A stretch of 40,229 nucleotides of DNA from a virus. Below, one piece after another: positions 30,746-38,076 of the stretch. Under the pieces are notes generated by a model, which had not been told where the DNA came from, searched no databases, and worked only from the letters and a program-made list of their open reading frames with translations. The stretch lies in IMG/VR virus record IMGVR_UViG_3300031977_001460, positions 1-40,229 of that record; one strand, written 5' to 3'. How positions within the stretch are numbered: the first letter of the stretch is position 1; each line of letters begins with the position of its first letter. A program made the position numbers and the translations under genes.

Positions 30746-31168
30746 TTAGCTCTGGTACGTTGGCAGTCCGTCAAGTTTGATTCCAAAGTCAGCAGTAAGT
30801 GCGTCGTTCAGATTTGCAGACGGGTCGAAGTTCGTCACAATTCCCACGAATGCCCAGTCTGAAGACGTGGCAGTCGATTCCCAGATAGCGTTGAAGGCAG
30901 TGTCGTTTGTTGGCGTGGTGATAGCGTCCGTCAACGCTTGCTGTGAAGCATTGGTAGGATCAAAGAAACAAGTCCCTGATACCGAACCCCCCTCACTGAA
31001 TCCGTTGACAATGTAGGTGCGTCCTGCCCCAGCCTGCGCGAGATCACTGGACTCAATCGTTCCCACCTCAGAACCCGAGAATGAGAAGTCCGTTACCTGT
31101 GCCACATCGGTCAGGGTGGTTCCAATTGTGATTTGTATCTTCGAGCCTTTTGACTTTTTGACAGTCAT
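30746..31168 (-). CDS. Major tail tube protein
   Basis: 140 aa. The sequence (MTVKKSKGSKIQITIGTTLT) and FSFSGSEVGTIESSDLAQAG, then FSEGGSVSGTCFFDPTNASQ, match the beta-sandwich of lambda V-like or TTP_1 tube subunits, with the usual IESSDL-type loop. AAGGAG precedes the ATG. Located between the tail terminator and the chaperones, as expected. It should be one of the most abundant virion proteins. Confidence 0.85.
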   Translation of the reverse strand: MTVKKSKGSKIQITIGTTLTDVAQVTDFSFSGSEVGTIESSDLAQAGAGRTYIVNGFSEGGSVSGTCFFDPTNASQQALTDAITTPTNDTAFNAIWESTATSSDWAFVGIVTNFDPSANLNDALTADFGIKLDGLPTYQS

Positions 31169-31178
31169 TCTTTACTCC

Positions 31179-31622
31179 TTAGCCAGGGTTTTCGTTATTG
31201 ATTCGATAAGTGCCAGTCATAATGTAAAGCGGTGACGCTTTTCCGTCATCCGGTTCATCAAGGTTGGATGATGTCCCCTGCCACTCTGTCTCTCTGATTG
31301 TCAGACCCCCAACAGTTCCCGCAAAATCCGCGAGACCCGCCGCCGTTCCCGTCTGTGTTGTTACGCCGTATCTCGTCGCCCATTCCAAGTCACGAGCCGT
31401 TGTCTTACTCTCCGCGATGCACTGGACCTCAATAATCGTGTAAACGTCCGCTGTGAGCCCTTCCAAACCCTCAACGGGTTCTTCGGAAGACATCGTCACA
31501 ACGATTGCCGGGTATGTGTCAGACGGAATCAGATGGTCCACTCGAATCCTGTCTGTGATGTCTGTGACCGCTGTGATTGATTCGAGCTTGTCGACGACAG
31601 CCACTTCAATTCCGACTGTCAT
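31179..31622 (-). CDS. Tail terminator (DUF3168-like)
   Basis: 147 aa. The pattern VAVVDKLESITAVTDITDRI, then SDTYPAIVVTMSSEEPVEG and TIIEVQCIAESKTTARDLEW fits the DUF3168/gpU tail terminator family, which caps the tube and joins it to the head. ATGA overlap with gp10-like gene, with GGAG nearby. Domain order within the head-tail cluster is standard. Confidence 0.78.
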   Translation of the reverse strand: MTVGIEVAVVDKLESITAVTDITDRIRVDHLIPSDTYPAIVVTMSSEEPVEGLEGLTADVYTIIEVQCIAESKTTARDLEWATRYGVTTQTGTAAGLADFAGTVGGLTIRETEWQGTSSNLDEPDDGKASPLYIMTGTYRINNENPG

Positions 31623-32140
31623 CCCTTGCTCCTGTTCTTTCGCCGCTCCTTCTCAACTTCTTTGACAAATTGCTGCTTGAATCTCTTTCGCATTTCTTCG
31701 AGAGCATTTGGTTCAGCCCGCGATGCAGCAGAACGCACGAATGGTCTCGGCGTCACCTTTCCCCGATATGCACCGCTCTTGGTTCGTCTTTCATTTGTTC
31801 CAAGAGGTATCCAGTGGGCGTGGGGAGCGACGTTGCTTGAAGTCACAGAGGCAAACCCGTCTGCATCTCGCTCTAATACACGATTCCCAACACGCAGTCC
31901 TGTTTTCCCGGAATAGTGGTCACGCTTCGCCTTGTAAGGTCTCGTTCCGACTGATTTTTTAACCCGCTTCATATCGTGTCCCGGCGTCTTGGCTTTCGGG
32001 ACTGATTTGCGAATTTCGCGAGCTATGATTGTGAGAGACCGATTGACAGCACTTCGCATGATTCTCTTGCGTACGCTTTCTCGCATTCCCCCTAAAGTCG
32101 CCTCAAGAGCCCTTGCACCGTCTACAATTGTTTGTGTCAT
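31619..32140 (-). CDS. HK97 gp10-like tail completion protein
   Basis: 173 aa from the ATG with GGAGG 7 nt upstream and ATGA overlap. Very basic; includes SLTIIAREIRKSVPKAKTPG, then HAHWIPLGTNERRTKSGAYR (the H-x-x-x-x-E/L-G-T motif seen in gp10-like proteins) and PRPFVRSAASRAEPN. These are marks of the HK97 gp10 family involved in head-tail joining. Confidence 0.82.
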   Translation of the reverse strand: MTQTIVDGARALEATLGGMRESVRKRIMRSAVNRSLTIIAREIRKSVPKAKTPGHDMKRVKKSVGTRPYKAKRDHYSGKTGLRVGNRVLERDADGFASVTSSNVAPHAHWIPLGTNERRTKSGAYRGKVTPRPFVRSAASRAEPNALEEMRKRFKQQFVKEVEKERRKNRSKG

Positions 32141-32496
32141 GTCGTCGCCTCCACCCACTCGGTGCAGGTCAACGTCAATTCGCGATCAGTAGCGTCCTCG
32201 TCCAGTGCCGGGCCTGTCAGATACTGCGTCTTGTTCTCAAACTGAACGCGATAATCCAATCCATTGACATCATTGACATCAGGATTCCAGCGAACCTTGA
32301 ACACTCTCTCAATCCGTGCGTCGAGACGTGCCGTGCGAAAGAACTCAGACGAACCGCGTGAAACCTCACGACAGAATCCACTCCAATGCTCAGACCAGTT
32401 ATCGTCTCGCGTGCGGTCCTCTTGGTTGTAGGCCGCGTCTGTGCCGCCTGTGTATTTCTCAATCACAATCGGTCGGTTGTATTGGTAGTTACGCAT
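32137..32496 (-). CDS. Head closure protein (gp16-like)
   Basis: 119 aa from the ATG at 32496, which overlaps the gp8 stop by 8 nt; the frame further upstream is inside gp8. Sequence MRNYQYNRPIVIEKYTGGTD, then WSEHWSGFCREVSRGSSEFF with KTQYLTGPALDEDATDRELT, fits the SPP1 gp16/Phage_H_T_join family, which seals the portal after packaging. Confidence 0.78.
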   Translation of the reverse strand: MRNYQYNRPIVIEKYTGGTDAAYNQEDRTRDDNWSEHWSGFCREVSRGSSEFFRTARLDARIERVFKVRWNPDVNDVNGLDYRVQFENKTQYLTGPALDEDATDRELTLTCTEWVEATT

Positions 32497-33043
32497 ACTG
32501 CCAACCCCCGCATCCCGAGAGGAAAGCGTTCGTCTTTTCAGACGGTCCCGGCAATCCGTTGTAAAGGTCTTCTGCGTAACTGAAGATAGTGTCTCTGAAT
32601 CGCTTCGGCATGTCGCCAATGGTCGAGTATCCGGCAACGAACGTGATTGTCACATCTGCCAGGCCGTCGTCTGTCCCTGGATAGAACTCAGAGTCTGCGG
32701 GCATCAGTCTCGGGAAGTGCCACGCATCGCCAAGATCCACGACGTATTTAGAAGACGCCCACGTTTGTGAGTCGCCATTTTCGTCAATATACCCCACGGA
32801 CGTTACCGAGCTGGCAGGGGCGCGTTTCAACTCGATAACGCCGCAGGGGAAACTGTCAAGCGTAAGCGTGACTGTGCGAGAGGCCGTTAGAATTCCGGTT
32901 TGACGTTCAAACCATTCACGAGCCGATTGCAAATGGGACGTAATCAATTCGTCATGCTGCGGAAAATCAATCCGTGCATACGCCTTGAAGTCCTGCAACC
33001 AGTTCGGCTCTGTGAACGAGTTGTCAACGTACCGCTCCCGCAT
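32489..33043 (-). CDS. Head-tail connector (phiE125 gp8-like)
   Basis: 184 aa. The N-terminal helices (LQDFKAYARIDFPQHDELIT, SHLQSAREWFERQTG) and the following beta part (LDSFPCGVIELKRAPASSVT) are the recognised form of the gp6/gp8 connector family, ending with the helix KRFRDTIFSYAEDLYN. ATG with AAGGGTG. It builds the ring below the portal. Confidence 0.85.
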   Translation of the reverse strand: MRERYVDNSFTEPNWLQDFKAYARIDFPQHDELITSHLQSAREWFERQTGILTASRTVTLTLDSFPCGVIELKRAPASSVTSVGYIDENGDSQTWASSKYVVDLGDAWHFPRLMPADSEFYPGTDDGLADVTITFVAGYSTIGDMPKRFRDTIFSYAEDLYNGLPGPSEKTNAFLSGCGGWQYA

Positions 33044-33052
33044 TTTTCACCC

Positions 33053-33487
33053 TTACGCGATAGAATCAGAGGTCTCGTCAAGATTCGCTCGTTTGCTGCC
33101 GTAGCGGATGTAAGTCACAACGCACTCATCAGTGGCTGTTGCCAGTGCGAGTTGTGCCGAGACGTAACGCCCATCAGCATCCAACGAACCAACCTCTGCC
33201 GCTGTTGCCTCAAGATGAACGGTGTCACCAACTGCATCGGCGGTCGTCGGCGTAGAGGCTTTAATTTCCACGTCAACACCAGAACCGTCAGAAGCGGAGT
33301 TGGAAAGAATCTTGAAAGAACTGATTCCACCAGTCCCGACCGAGACCATTGCGGAAACGTGGATTCCTTCGTAGTCGCGAAGGTCAACCCAGCCAACGTC
33401 GGTCGCAGTGGTTGCACCGGGATCAAAGTCGTACATCGTGACAGCGTTCTTGCTGCCGAACTTTTGTGAATCTAAAGCAGAGGCCAT
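33053..33487 (-). CDS. Hypothetical head protein after capsid gene
   Basis: 144 aa, Ala/Thr/Ser/Val-rich beta protein (MASALDSQKFGSKNAVTMYD, GGISSFKILSNSASDGSGVD). The AGGAGAT site precedes the ATG. Position between the capsid and connector genes is where decoration or head-fibre proteins often sit; no direct motif supports this. Confidence 0.65.
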   Translation of the reverse strand: MASALDSQKFGSKNAVTMYDFDPGATTATDVGWVDLRDYEGIHVSAMVSVGTGGISSFKILSNSASDGSGVDVEIKASTPTTADAVGDTVHLEATAAEVGSLDADGRYVSAQLALATATDECVVTYIRYGSKRANLDETSDSIA

Positions 33488-33521
33488 TTGTTATCTCCTA
33501 TGGCGTTGTGTTTGAAAAGCT

Positions 33522-33554
33522 GCCGGGCGAGGCGAAAGGAAGACCTCACCCGGC
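33522..33554 (-). terminator. Terminator after major capsid gene
   Basis: GCCGGGTGAGG (33544-33554) and CCTCGCCCGGC (33522-33532) form an 11-bp stem with one wobble and an 11-nt loop, then AGCTTTTC. The T run is short, so termination may be partial and give the capsid gene a higher mRNA level than its neighbours. Confidence 0.75.
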
Positions 33555-33569
33555 AATCCTAAGATTGGC

Positions 33570-34895
33570 TTAGGTGTCAGTGCTGATCACGACGAACGGA
33601 CTCAGCGTCTCGCTCGATTGCTCTGGTGTCAGAGGTGAACGCCACCATGAGCGACCATCACATCGTTCCCAGAACTTGAAGGTCTGCTCGTGGTTCAAGA
33701 ATCGAACGTGCATTGAACTGGCGTTTTGCAAGCCCTGATACGTTCCTTCGAGATACTGAGACCAATCAGCCAGAATCAGGTCGCCAGTGTTGGCGAGCGT
33801 GCTGGCGTATTCTGAGAACACAATCGGACGGCCAAGCAGCGTGTCAGGCTTGTCGGTTCCGTTGCCGGGGACAAAAAGCGGAACAGTGTCCGCAGGTGTC
33901 GATGCCGGGAGAGGAATGTGAACGCTCATCAGAGTCGTGAGAGTGTCATGGTTAGCAATCCAAATGGAAATGCCGTAGTTACACGCACGCTGACGCATAG
34001 CAAGAACATCTTGGTCAGTGATCGTGTCAGTGGTTTCGCGAGTCACGCTGATGGTCGCAGGGCAATTCAAGATGCCCTCAAACTCACCAACGCCAGTACC
34101 ACGAATCCGCTCTTTGATCTTCGCAGCGACGAACTGGTCACGGAAACCAGCCTGAATGATTGCAGCAAGTGAGATCGCTGAATCGCTCATGATTTCCTCA
34201 GTCGCGTAGGTCAAACCCATGAGGGTGTTGGCCTGCAACGTGACCGTCTCGAACTGCATCCGGCTCGATGTCGGAGATTGCGTTTCGTGACGACGAGCAA
34301 CAGTCAGACCACCCGAGACAGAACTGGTGTGATTCTTGTCGGTACGGGCAGGGATCTTGACGGTCGGGTTGGCCATCGGAACGTTTGTGACACGACTTCC
34401 AATCGGATCCATCTCAGGACCGACAGAATAAAGCTGCGCCAGGAACCCTTCGGGAACCAGATAGCCACCATAGGCGTCGTTGCTGCCCATATGCTCGTCA
34501 CTTCCCGCAGTTGCGAGGAAGTTCAGCTTTTGGGCACTGTCGCCTTCGAGACGCTTGCCTTGACCGGCGGCAATCACGTCCGCGAAGAAATCGCGTTCAT
34601 GTTTGTAGCCCAGTTTCGCGTCGTCTTGCCAAGCAGGTTTTAAGCTGATTGGCTCTTGCGCTTTCGGCTTGTTGGCCGGTTTCGGTCGTGGCGATGCAGC
34701 GGCGTCTTCTTTCAGTGACTCATTGAGTGCGATCTTCTTGTCGATTTTCGCAATCTCTTTTTGAATCTCGTCGGCCCGTGCCTGTGCTTCGTCGTCAAAG
34801 TCCTCTTCCAACGCCAGCAGTTCGTTCAGTTCGACGTTCAGTCCGTCCTTGTCTTCTGCCAACGCTGCCAAACGCTTATCAATTTCAGTAAGCAT
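33570..34895 (-). CDS. Major capsid protein, HK97 fold
   Basis: 441 aa. Residues 1-~105 are a charged coiled-coil delta domain (LAALAEDKDGLNVELNELLA, EIAKIDKKIALNESLKED) expected to be removed by the protease. Mature part: VPEGFLAQLYSVGPEMDPIG, TVTLQANTLMGLTYATEEIM with the usual E-loop to P-domain order, and LLGRPIVFSEYASTLANTGD as the typical closing motif followed by LADWSQY. All match phage_capsid of the HK97 family. The ATG has only a weak ribosome site and a hairpin leader; own promoter and terminator. Confidence 0.92.
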   Translation of the reverse strand: MLTEIDKRLAALAEDKDGLNVELNELLALEEDFDDEAQARADEIQKEIAKIDKKIALNESLKEDAAASPRPKPANKPKAQEPISLKPAWQDDAKLGYKHERDFFADVIAAGQGKRLEGDSAQKLNFLATAGSDEHMGSNDAYGGYLVPEGFLAQLYSVGPEMDPIGSRVTNVPMANPTVKIPARTDKNHTSSVSGGLTVARRHETQSPTSSRMQFETVTLQANTLMGLTYATEEIMSDSAISLAAIIQAGFRDQFVAAKIKERIRGTGVGEFEGILNCPATISVTRETTDTITDQDVLAMRQRACNYGISIWIANHDTLTTLMSVHIPLPASTPADTVPLFVPGNGTDKPDTLLGRPIVFSEYASTLANTGDLILADWSQYLEGTYQGLQNASSMHVRFLNHEQTFKFWERCDGRSWWRSPLTPEQSSETLSPFVVISTDT

Positions 34896-34898
34896 TGC

Positions 34899-34930
34899 GC
34901 TTCAATCCACGCCCCCGCATGGTGTGAAAC
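34899..34930 (-). promoter_or_regulatory. 32-nt hairpin resembling a type I-C CRISPR repeat
   Basis: On the minus strand an imperfect hairpin: GTTTCA pairs with TGAAGC, CCATGC with GCGTGG, GGGG forms the loop, and a 2x2 internal loop separates the stems. The 3' half GCGGGGGCGTGGATTGAA is the characteristic end of type I-C repeats. Compared from memory with the published Desulfovibrio vulgaris I-C repeat, it differs at 6 of 32 positions with no gap. Only one copy is present, and it ends 3 nt before the capsid ATG. Confidence 0.55.
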
Positions 34931-35069
34931 AAAAAAAGTCCGCAAGAATTACGCGAGAATGCAATAAAGTAATCTCGTGTGATTCCTGTGGCCTTATGAA
35001 GTACCGAGTGAATGCGATGAATCTTGTCTGATTGTTACTGTCCGCGTGGCGTGACAGCTTGTTCGGACA

Positions 35070-35097
35070 TTGTTACACACTTGCGTATAGGCGTCAA
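35070..35097 (-). promoter_or_regulatory. Predicted promoter of the major capsid gene
   Basis: TTGACG (35092-35097), 16-nt spacer, then TAACAA(T) (35070-35075) on the minus strand. It lies right after the HTH gene stop and about 170 nt before the capsid ATG, giving a long leader that also contains a T7 run at 34932-34938. Confidence 0.5.
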
Positions 35098-35105
35098 TAC
35101 CTATT

Positions 35106-35303
35106 TTATTCGATTGGTGGCCTCCCCGGTCCTGGCCTGCGACCGTTCTTGACCCACTTTTCAGCGGCGTGCAGTTCCACCAAAACCGTTCCCCCCTCCA
35201 GCTTTCTAGTTGGTATGTCGCCACGCTCCACAGCACTTTGAAGCGTCGTGCGTGGAATGCCGAGAAGTTTAGCGGCCTTTCCTATAGTTTCTTCGCGATT
35301 CAT
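35106..35303 (-). CDS. Excisionase-like HTH protein
   Basis: 65 aa from the ATG at 35303 (GGGGA 7 nt upstream) rather than the upstream TTG. TIGKAAKLLGIPRTTLQSAV and ERGDIPTRKLEGGTVLVEL form a MerR/HTH_17 winged-helix with the E-R-G-D-I-P turn. The basic end GRRPGPGRPP may aid DNA binding. It sits between head genes and the capsid promoter, so it may regulate that promoter or the inverted repeats at 35591-35679. Confidence 0.72.
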   Translation of the reverse strand: MNREETIGKAAKLLGIPRTTLQSAVERGDIPTRKLEGGTVLVELHAAEKWVKNGRRPGPGRPPIE

Positions 35304-35305
35304 AA

Positions 35306-35512
35306 TCAATCCCCATTGGGCAAAATTGAGCCGGTCCCAGAGTCAACCGCTTCCTTCAACTCCCTCTGGGTTCGGAAGTGATCGCCGGTCGGAATCCTCC
35401 CGGAATCATCCATCACGAACCACCATCGCTGTCGTTGCTCCATGTGATCGAACACGTCGCACAATCTCAGATGAGCGTATCTAATGCCCCTGTAGCATCC
35501 TATCGTAGCCAT
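35306..35512 (-). CDS. Hypothetical 68-aa protein
   Basis: Starts at the ATG with GGAG 8 nt upstream; the longer frame to 35617 crosses a terminator. MATIGCYRGIRYAHLRLCDV, then EQRQRWWFVMDDSGRIPTGD. Trp/Arg-rich centre. No family known. It is the first gene after the regulatory gap. Confidence 0.6.
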   Translation of the reverse strand: MATIGCYRGIRYAHLRLCDVFDHMEQRQRWWFVMDDSGRIPTGDHFRTQRELKEAVDSGTGSILPNGD

Positions 35513-35541
35513 CGTCTCAACTCCAAAATGGTAAAGGAAAA

Positions 35542-35557
35542 CCCCGCCGAAGCGGGA
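35542..35557 (-). terminator. Small rho-independent terminator
   Basis: Stem CCCGC-TTCG-GCGGG (35543-35556) with a UUCG tetraloop and a wobble pair at its base, followed by GTTTTCC. It lies between the protease gene and the 68-aa gene; a short stem, so it may be partial. Confidence 0.55.
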
Positions 35558-35590
35558 GGTGGGTTGGTTGCATCTCACATAAGTATAATA

Positions 35591-35679
35591 CGTCATTCTG
35601 ACGAAAAAGGTAGACACAAAACGGATTATTTCGTAATTTTTACGAAAATTTTTGGGTATCGCTGAGAAACGCTGCGATA
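35591..35679 (-). promoter_or_regulatory. Three inverted repeats in the gap after the protease gene
   Basis: CGTCA-n3-TGACG (35591-35603), TTTCGTAA-n3-TTACGAAA (35629-35647) and TATCGC-n11-GCGATA (35657-35679) are perfect. A -10-like TATTAT (35585-35590) follows the first, but no good -35 is present. This looks like an operator region for an activator or repressor. Confidence 0.4.
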
Positions 35680-35686
35680 TAAGGGT

Positions 35687-36514
35687 TTAGAGTGAGCGAT
35701 ATTTCGCCGCTCTCGCTCGATTACGGTTTTTCTGCCTCTGCGCCAGTTCGTTCATAACATCGTCAAGAGTGCCAATCTCGTCAATCATGCCACGTTCTTT
35801 CGCCTCGTCAGCGTAGAACATCCTGCCTCCCCCGAATTCGGAATTCACATGGGACTTGCTCACACCACGATTCTTGGCAAGTGCGGCCACAAACTGGTCG
35901 TGAATCTTGTCAACGCGAGACTGAAGATACTCACGTGTCTCATCAGACAGTTCACCCATCCCCTCGGCCTTGTACGGGCTGTCAGTGCTAGTAATGTACT
36001 CAACTTTGTAACCCGCATCCTCCAGTGCCTTAGAATCGTCCAAATGAGTCGCGATGACTCCCACACTTCCGATCATCGCAGATGGTGAAGCAACGATCTT
36101 GGTTGCCGCTGAGACCGTCCAGAACATCGCAGAACCAGCCCACCCATTCACAGAGGCGATCACCGGCTTTTTCATCGTTGCGTTCGCAATCTCGGCTGTA
36201 AGTTCTGGCGTCCCCTCCACAGTACCGCCTCCAGAATCAACATCCAGAACAATCGCACCGACCGTCTTGTCCATGCCCAACTTCTTGACCTCTTGTGCCA
36301 TCGCGGTCTGATCAATTACGAGCGGTGGGAAGTTGGCAAAGCGGTTGACCATCGTTCCTCGGAACGGCAGGACGGCAACTCGGCCCTGGATTTCCGAAAT
36401 ATTACCTTGCTTCGCCTCGATTGTGATCGACGCACGCGATTCAACGAACGCCTCGAAGCGGTCTTTTTGCATTGCCCAGTCTGCGGACGAGATAATCTGG
36501 TTCAGCTTTTCCAT
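35687..36514 (-). CDS. S49-family prohead protease (SppA-like)
   Basis: 275 aa. Features: AVLPFRGTMVNRFANFP, the D-S-G-G-G turn (VLDVDSGGGTVEGTPEL) that forms the oxyanion region, the nucleophile Ser in NGWAGSAMFW, and the base Lys in SPYKAEGMGE. These are the Ser-Lys dyad of SppA/lambda-C proteases that cut the capsid delta domain. The tail is basic. ATG with AGGA upstream and a 13-nt overlap with the portal gene. Confidence 0.9.
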   Translation of the reverse strand: MEKLNQIISSADWAMQKDRFEAFVESRASITIEAKQGNISEIQGRVAVLPFRGTMVNRFANFPPLVIDQTAMAQEVKKLGMDKTVGAIVLDVDSGGGTVEGTPELTAEIANATMKKPVIASVNGWAGSAMFWTVSAATKIVASPSAMIGSVGVIATHLDDSKALEDAGYKVEYITSTDSPYKAEGMGELSDETREYLQSRVDKIHDQFVAALAKNRGVSKSHVNSEFGGGRMFYADEAKERGMIDEIGTLDDVMNELAQRQKNRNRARAAKYRSL

Positions 36515-38076
36515 TGTTTCAAATCCTTTTCAAGGTGACGCGATACAGCGGAGACTTTCCACGCATCGACGGAATGTGAGAGAATTGCACCCGAACGTGC
36601 CAAAATGTAATTATCGACCATACCAGAACGACTGCTGTCGTCCACAGAATTGAGTTCCCAAGCCGGTTTCAACGCCTTCTCAACCCTGCTTCGGTGCGAC
36701 TTCATCCACCCTTCATGCCACTTTCGGTACTTCTCAGGGTCTTCTGAGGCGTGCTTCATCCTGCTTTCATGTGCATTTGACTCGCAGGAAACCAGATTGT
36801 CAGCCGCTGCATCCAGCATTAACTTGGTTGCTCGTGCGTTGTTGTCCTCCTGCGGTTCTGGTTCTGGTTCCGTGTTTTGCCCCGAGGTGCCGCTTGTGGA
36901 CGTTGCTGGGTTTTCCAGTTGGTCGCCACCCTCGATTGGATTCATGTCTTCCAGCGCTCGTATTTCGTTGGTCGTCATAATCATGGCAGACTTCATTGTT
37001 GAGTAAAAAGCAGCTCGTGCCGCTGAGTCGCCACGCAGTAACCCCTCCACTGCGAACTTGACATACACGTTGCCATCGTTAGGAAGCACCAGAGACGAGT
37101 TAATTGCCGTCTCGATACGCTTTAGCCACGGTCTCAGGGTGTAACGCACAAATCCGATAGACTGCTGCTCAATGCCAGTCCCCCACGAGGTTGATCGCTC
37201 AACGTCACCAATCATGTGCGGTGGAATGCGGAACCAGCGTGCAATGTCGGCAACCTGAAAGCTGCGGGTCTCCAGAAACTGTGCATCCTCATTCGACAAC
37301 CCGACCTGCTGCCACTTCATCACTGTATCGAAGACGCCAACTCGATATTGGTTGTCCCCTGAGTGCATTTTTTCAAAGTCCTGTCGCAACCGCTTCTTGC
37401 TCTCAGGGTCCAGCTTGTTTTCAACCGAGATAATACCGCCGGGGATTGACGAGTTGCCGAAGAACTTGCCGCCATGCTCCTCTGCTGCCTTAGCAACGCC
37501 GATGGTCTCACGTGCGAGCGTCACAGTTCCCCAGCCACGCACGCCGTCGGACGCAAGACCCTTAATATGCAGGATCTCGGATTGGTCAAACTCTTGGTCT
37601 GTGCCGTCCTCGTTTCGTACCGTGTACAGTATCGTCCTGTTATCCAGAAGTTCCGGCTGAATTCGGTCGGGATGAATTGGATCAAGCTCAGAACGCAGAG
37701 GACCAATGCGGTGATACGAATTACCACGCAATGCCAAAAACCCTACGAGATTTTCCACCCACTCAAATTGATTCTGGTATCCTACCGGATTCTGCAAGAG
37801 GTTGTACAATTTTCCTTCGCGTTTTTCTTCCTTACCGTTTTCGGTTTCCGCATAAACCTTGAGTGGTAAACTAGCAATCGTCTCGGAAAGCAGTGTGACG
37901 CACGCATAGACGGCGCTCACCTCCATTGCATTATCAGGAGTCACATAATTACCAGACTTGGTATGCCGTGCTTGGTCCATCAGGTGATACCAGAACGGAT
38001 GAGCCGCCCCAGGTGTCGCTGTTGCACCAGTCTTGAATGCCTGAATCGCCGCACCAATTCGTTCCATTAAAGCCAC
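36502..38076 (-). CDS. Portal protein, HK97 family
   Basis: 524 aa from GTG at 38076, which has GGAGG 6 nt upstream; an ATG at 38067 (TAATG) is an alternative. Typical segments: NAMEVSAVYACVTLLSETIA, SLPLKVYAETENGKEEKREG, LRGNSYHRIGPL, SLVLPNDGNVYVKFAVEGLL and RSFQVADIARWFRIPPHMIG. The C-terminus (after ~400) is a variable, charged domain unlike the core. It forms the dodecameric DNA port at the capsid vertex. Confidence 0.92.
   Translation of the reverse strand: MALMERIGAAIQAFKTGATATPGAAHPFWYHLMDQARHTKSGNYVTPDNAMEVSAVYACVTLLSETIASLPLKVYAETENGKEEKREGKLYNLLQNPVGYQNQFEWVENLVGFLALRGNSYHRIGPLRSELDPIHPDRIQPELLDNRTILYTVRNEDGTDQEFDQSEILHIKGLASDGVRGWGTVTLARETIGVAKAAEEHGGKFFGNSSIPGGIISVENKLDPESKKRLRQDFEKMHSGDNQYRVGVFDTVMKWQQVGLSNEDAQFLETRSFQVADIARWFRIPPHMIGDVERSTSWGTGIEQQSIGFVRYTLRPWLKRIETAINSSLVLPNDGNVYVKFAVEGLLRGDSAARAAFYSTMKSAMIMTTNEIRALEDMNPIEGGDQLENPATSTSGTSGQNTEPEPEPQEDNNARATKLMLDAAADNLVSCESNAHESRMKHASEDPEKYRKWHEGWMKSHRSRVEKALKPAWELNSVDDSSRSGMVDNYILARSGAILSHSVDAWKVSAVSRHLEKDLKQWKS

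Noticed and set aside
32496-32515. A third copy of the ATGCGGGGG hairpin before the head closure gene
   Set aside because: GATGCGGGGGTTGG is explained by gp8 codons and cannot form the CCATGC/GCGTGG stem.
32137-32637. 166-codon version of the head closure gene
   Set aside because: The first 47 codons lie in another frame of gp8; the ATG at 32496 with an 8-nt overlap is better supported.
34899-34930. A CRISPR array
   Set aside because: Only one repeat-like unit is present, with no spacers, second repeat or cas genes; treated as a solitary unit.
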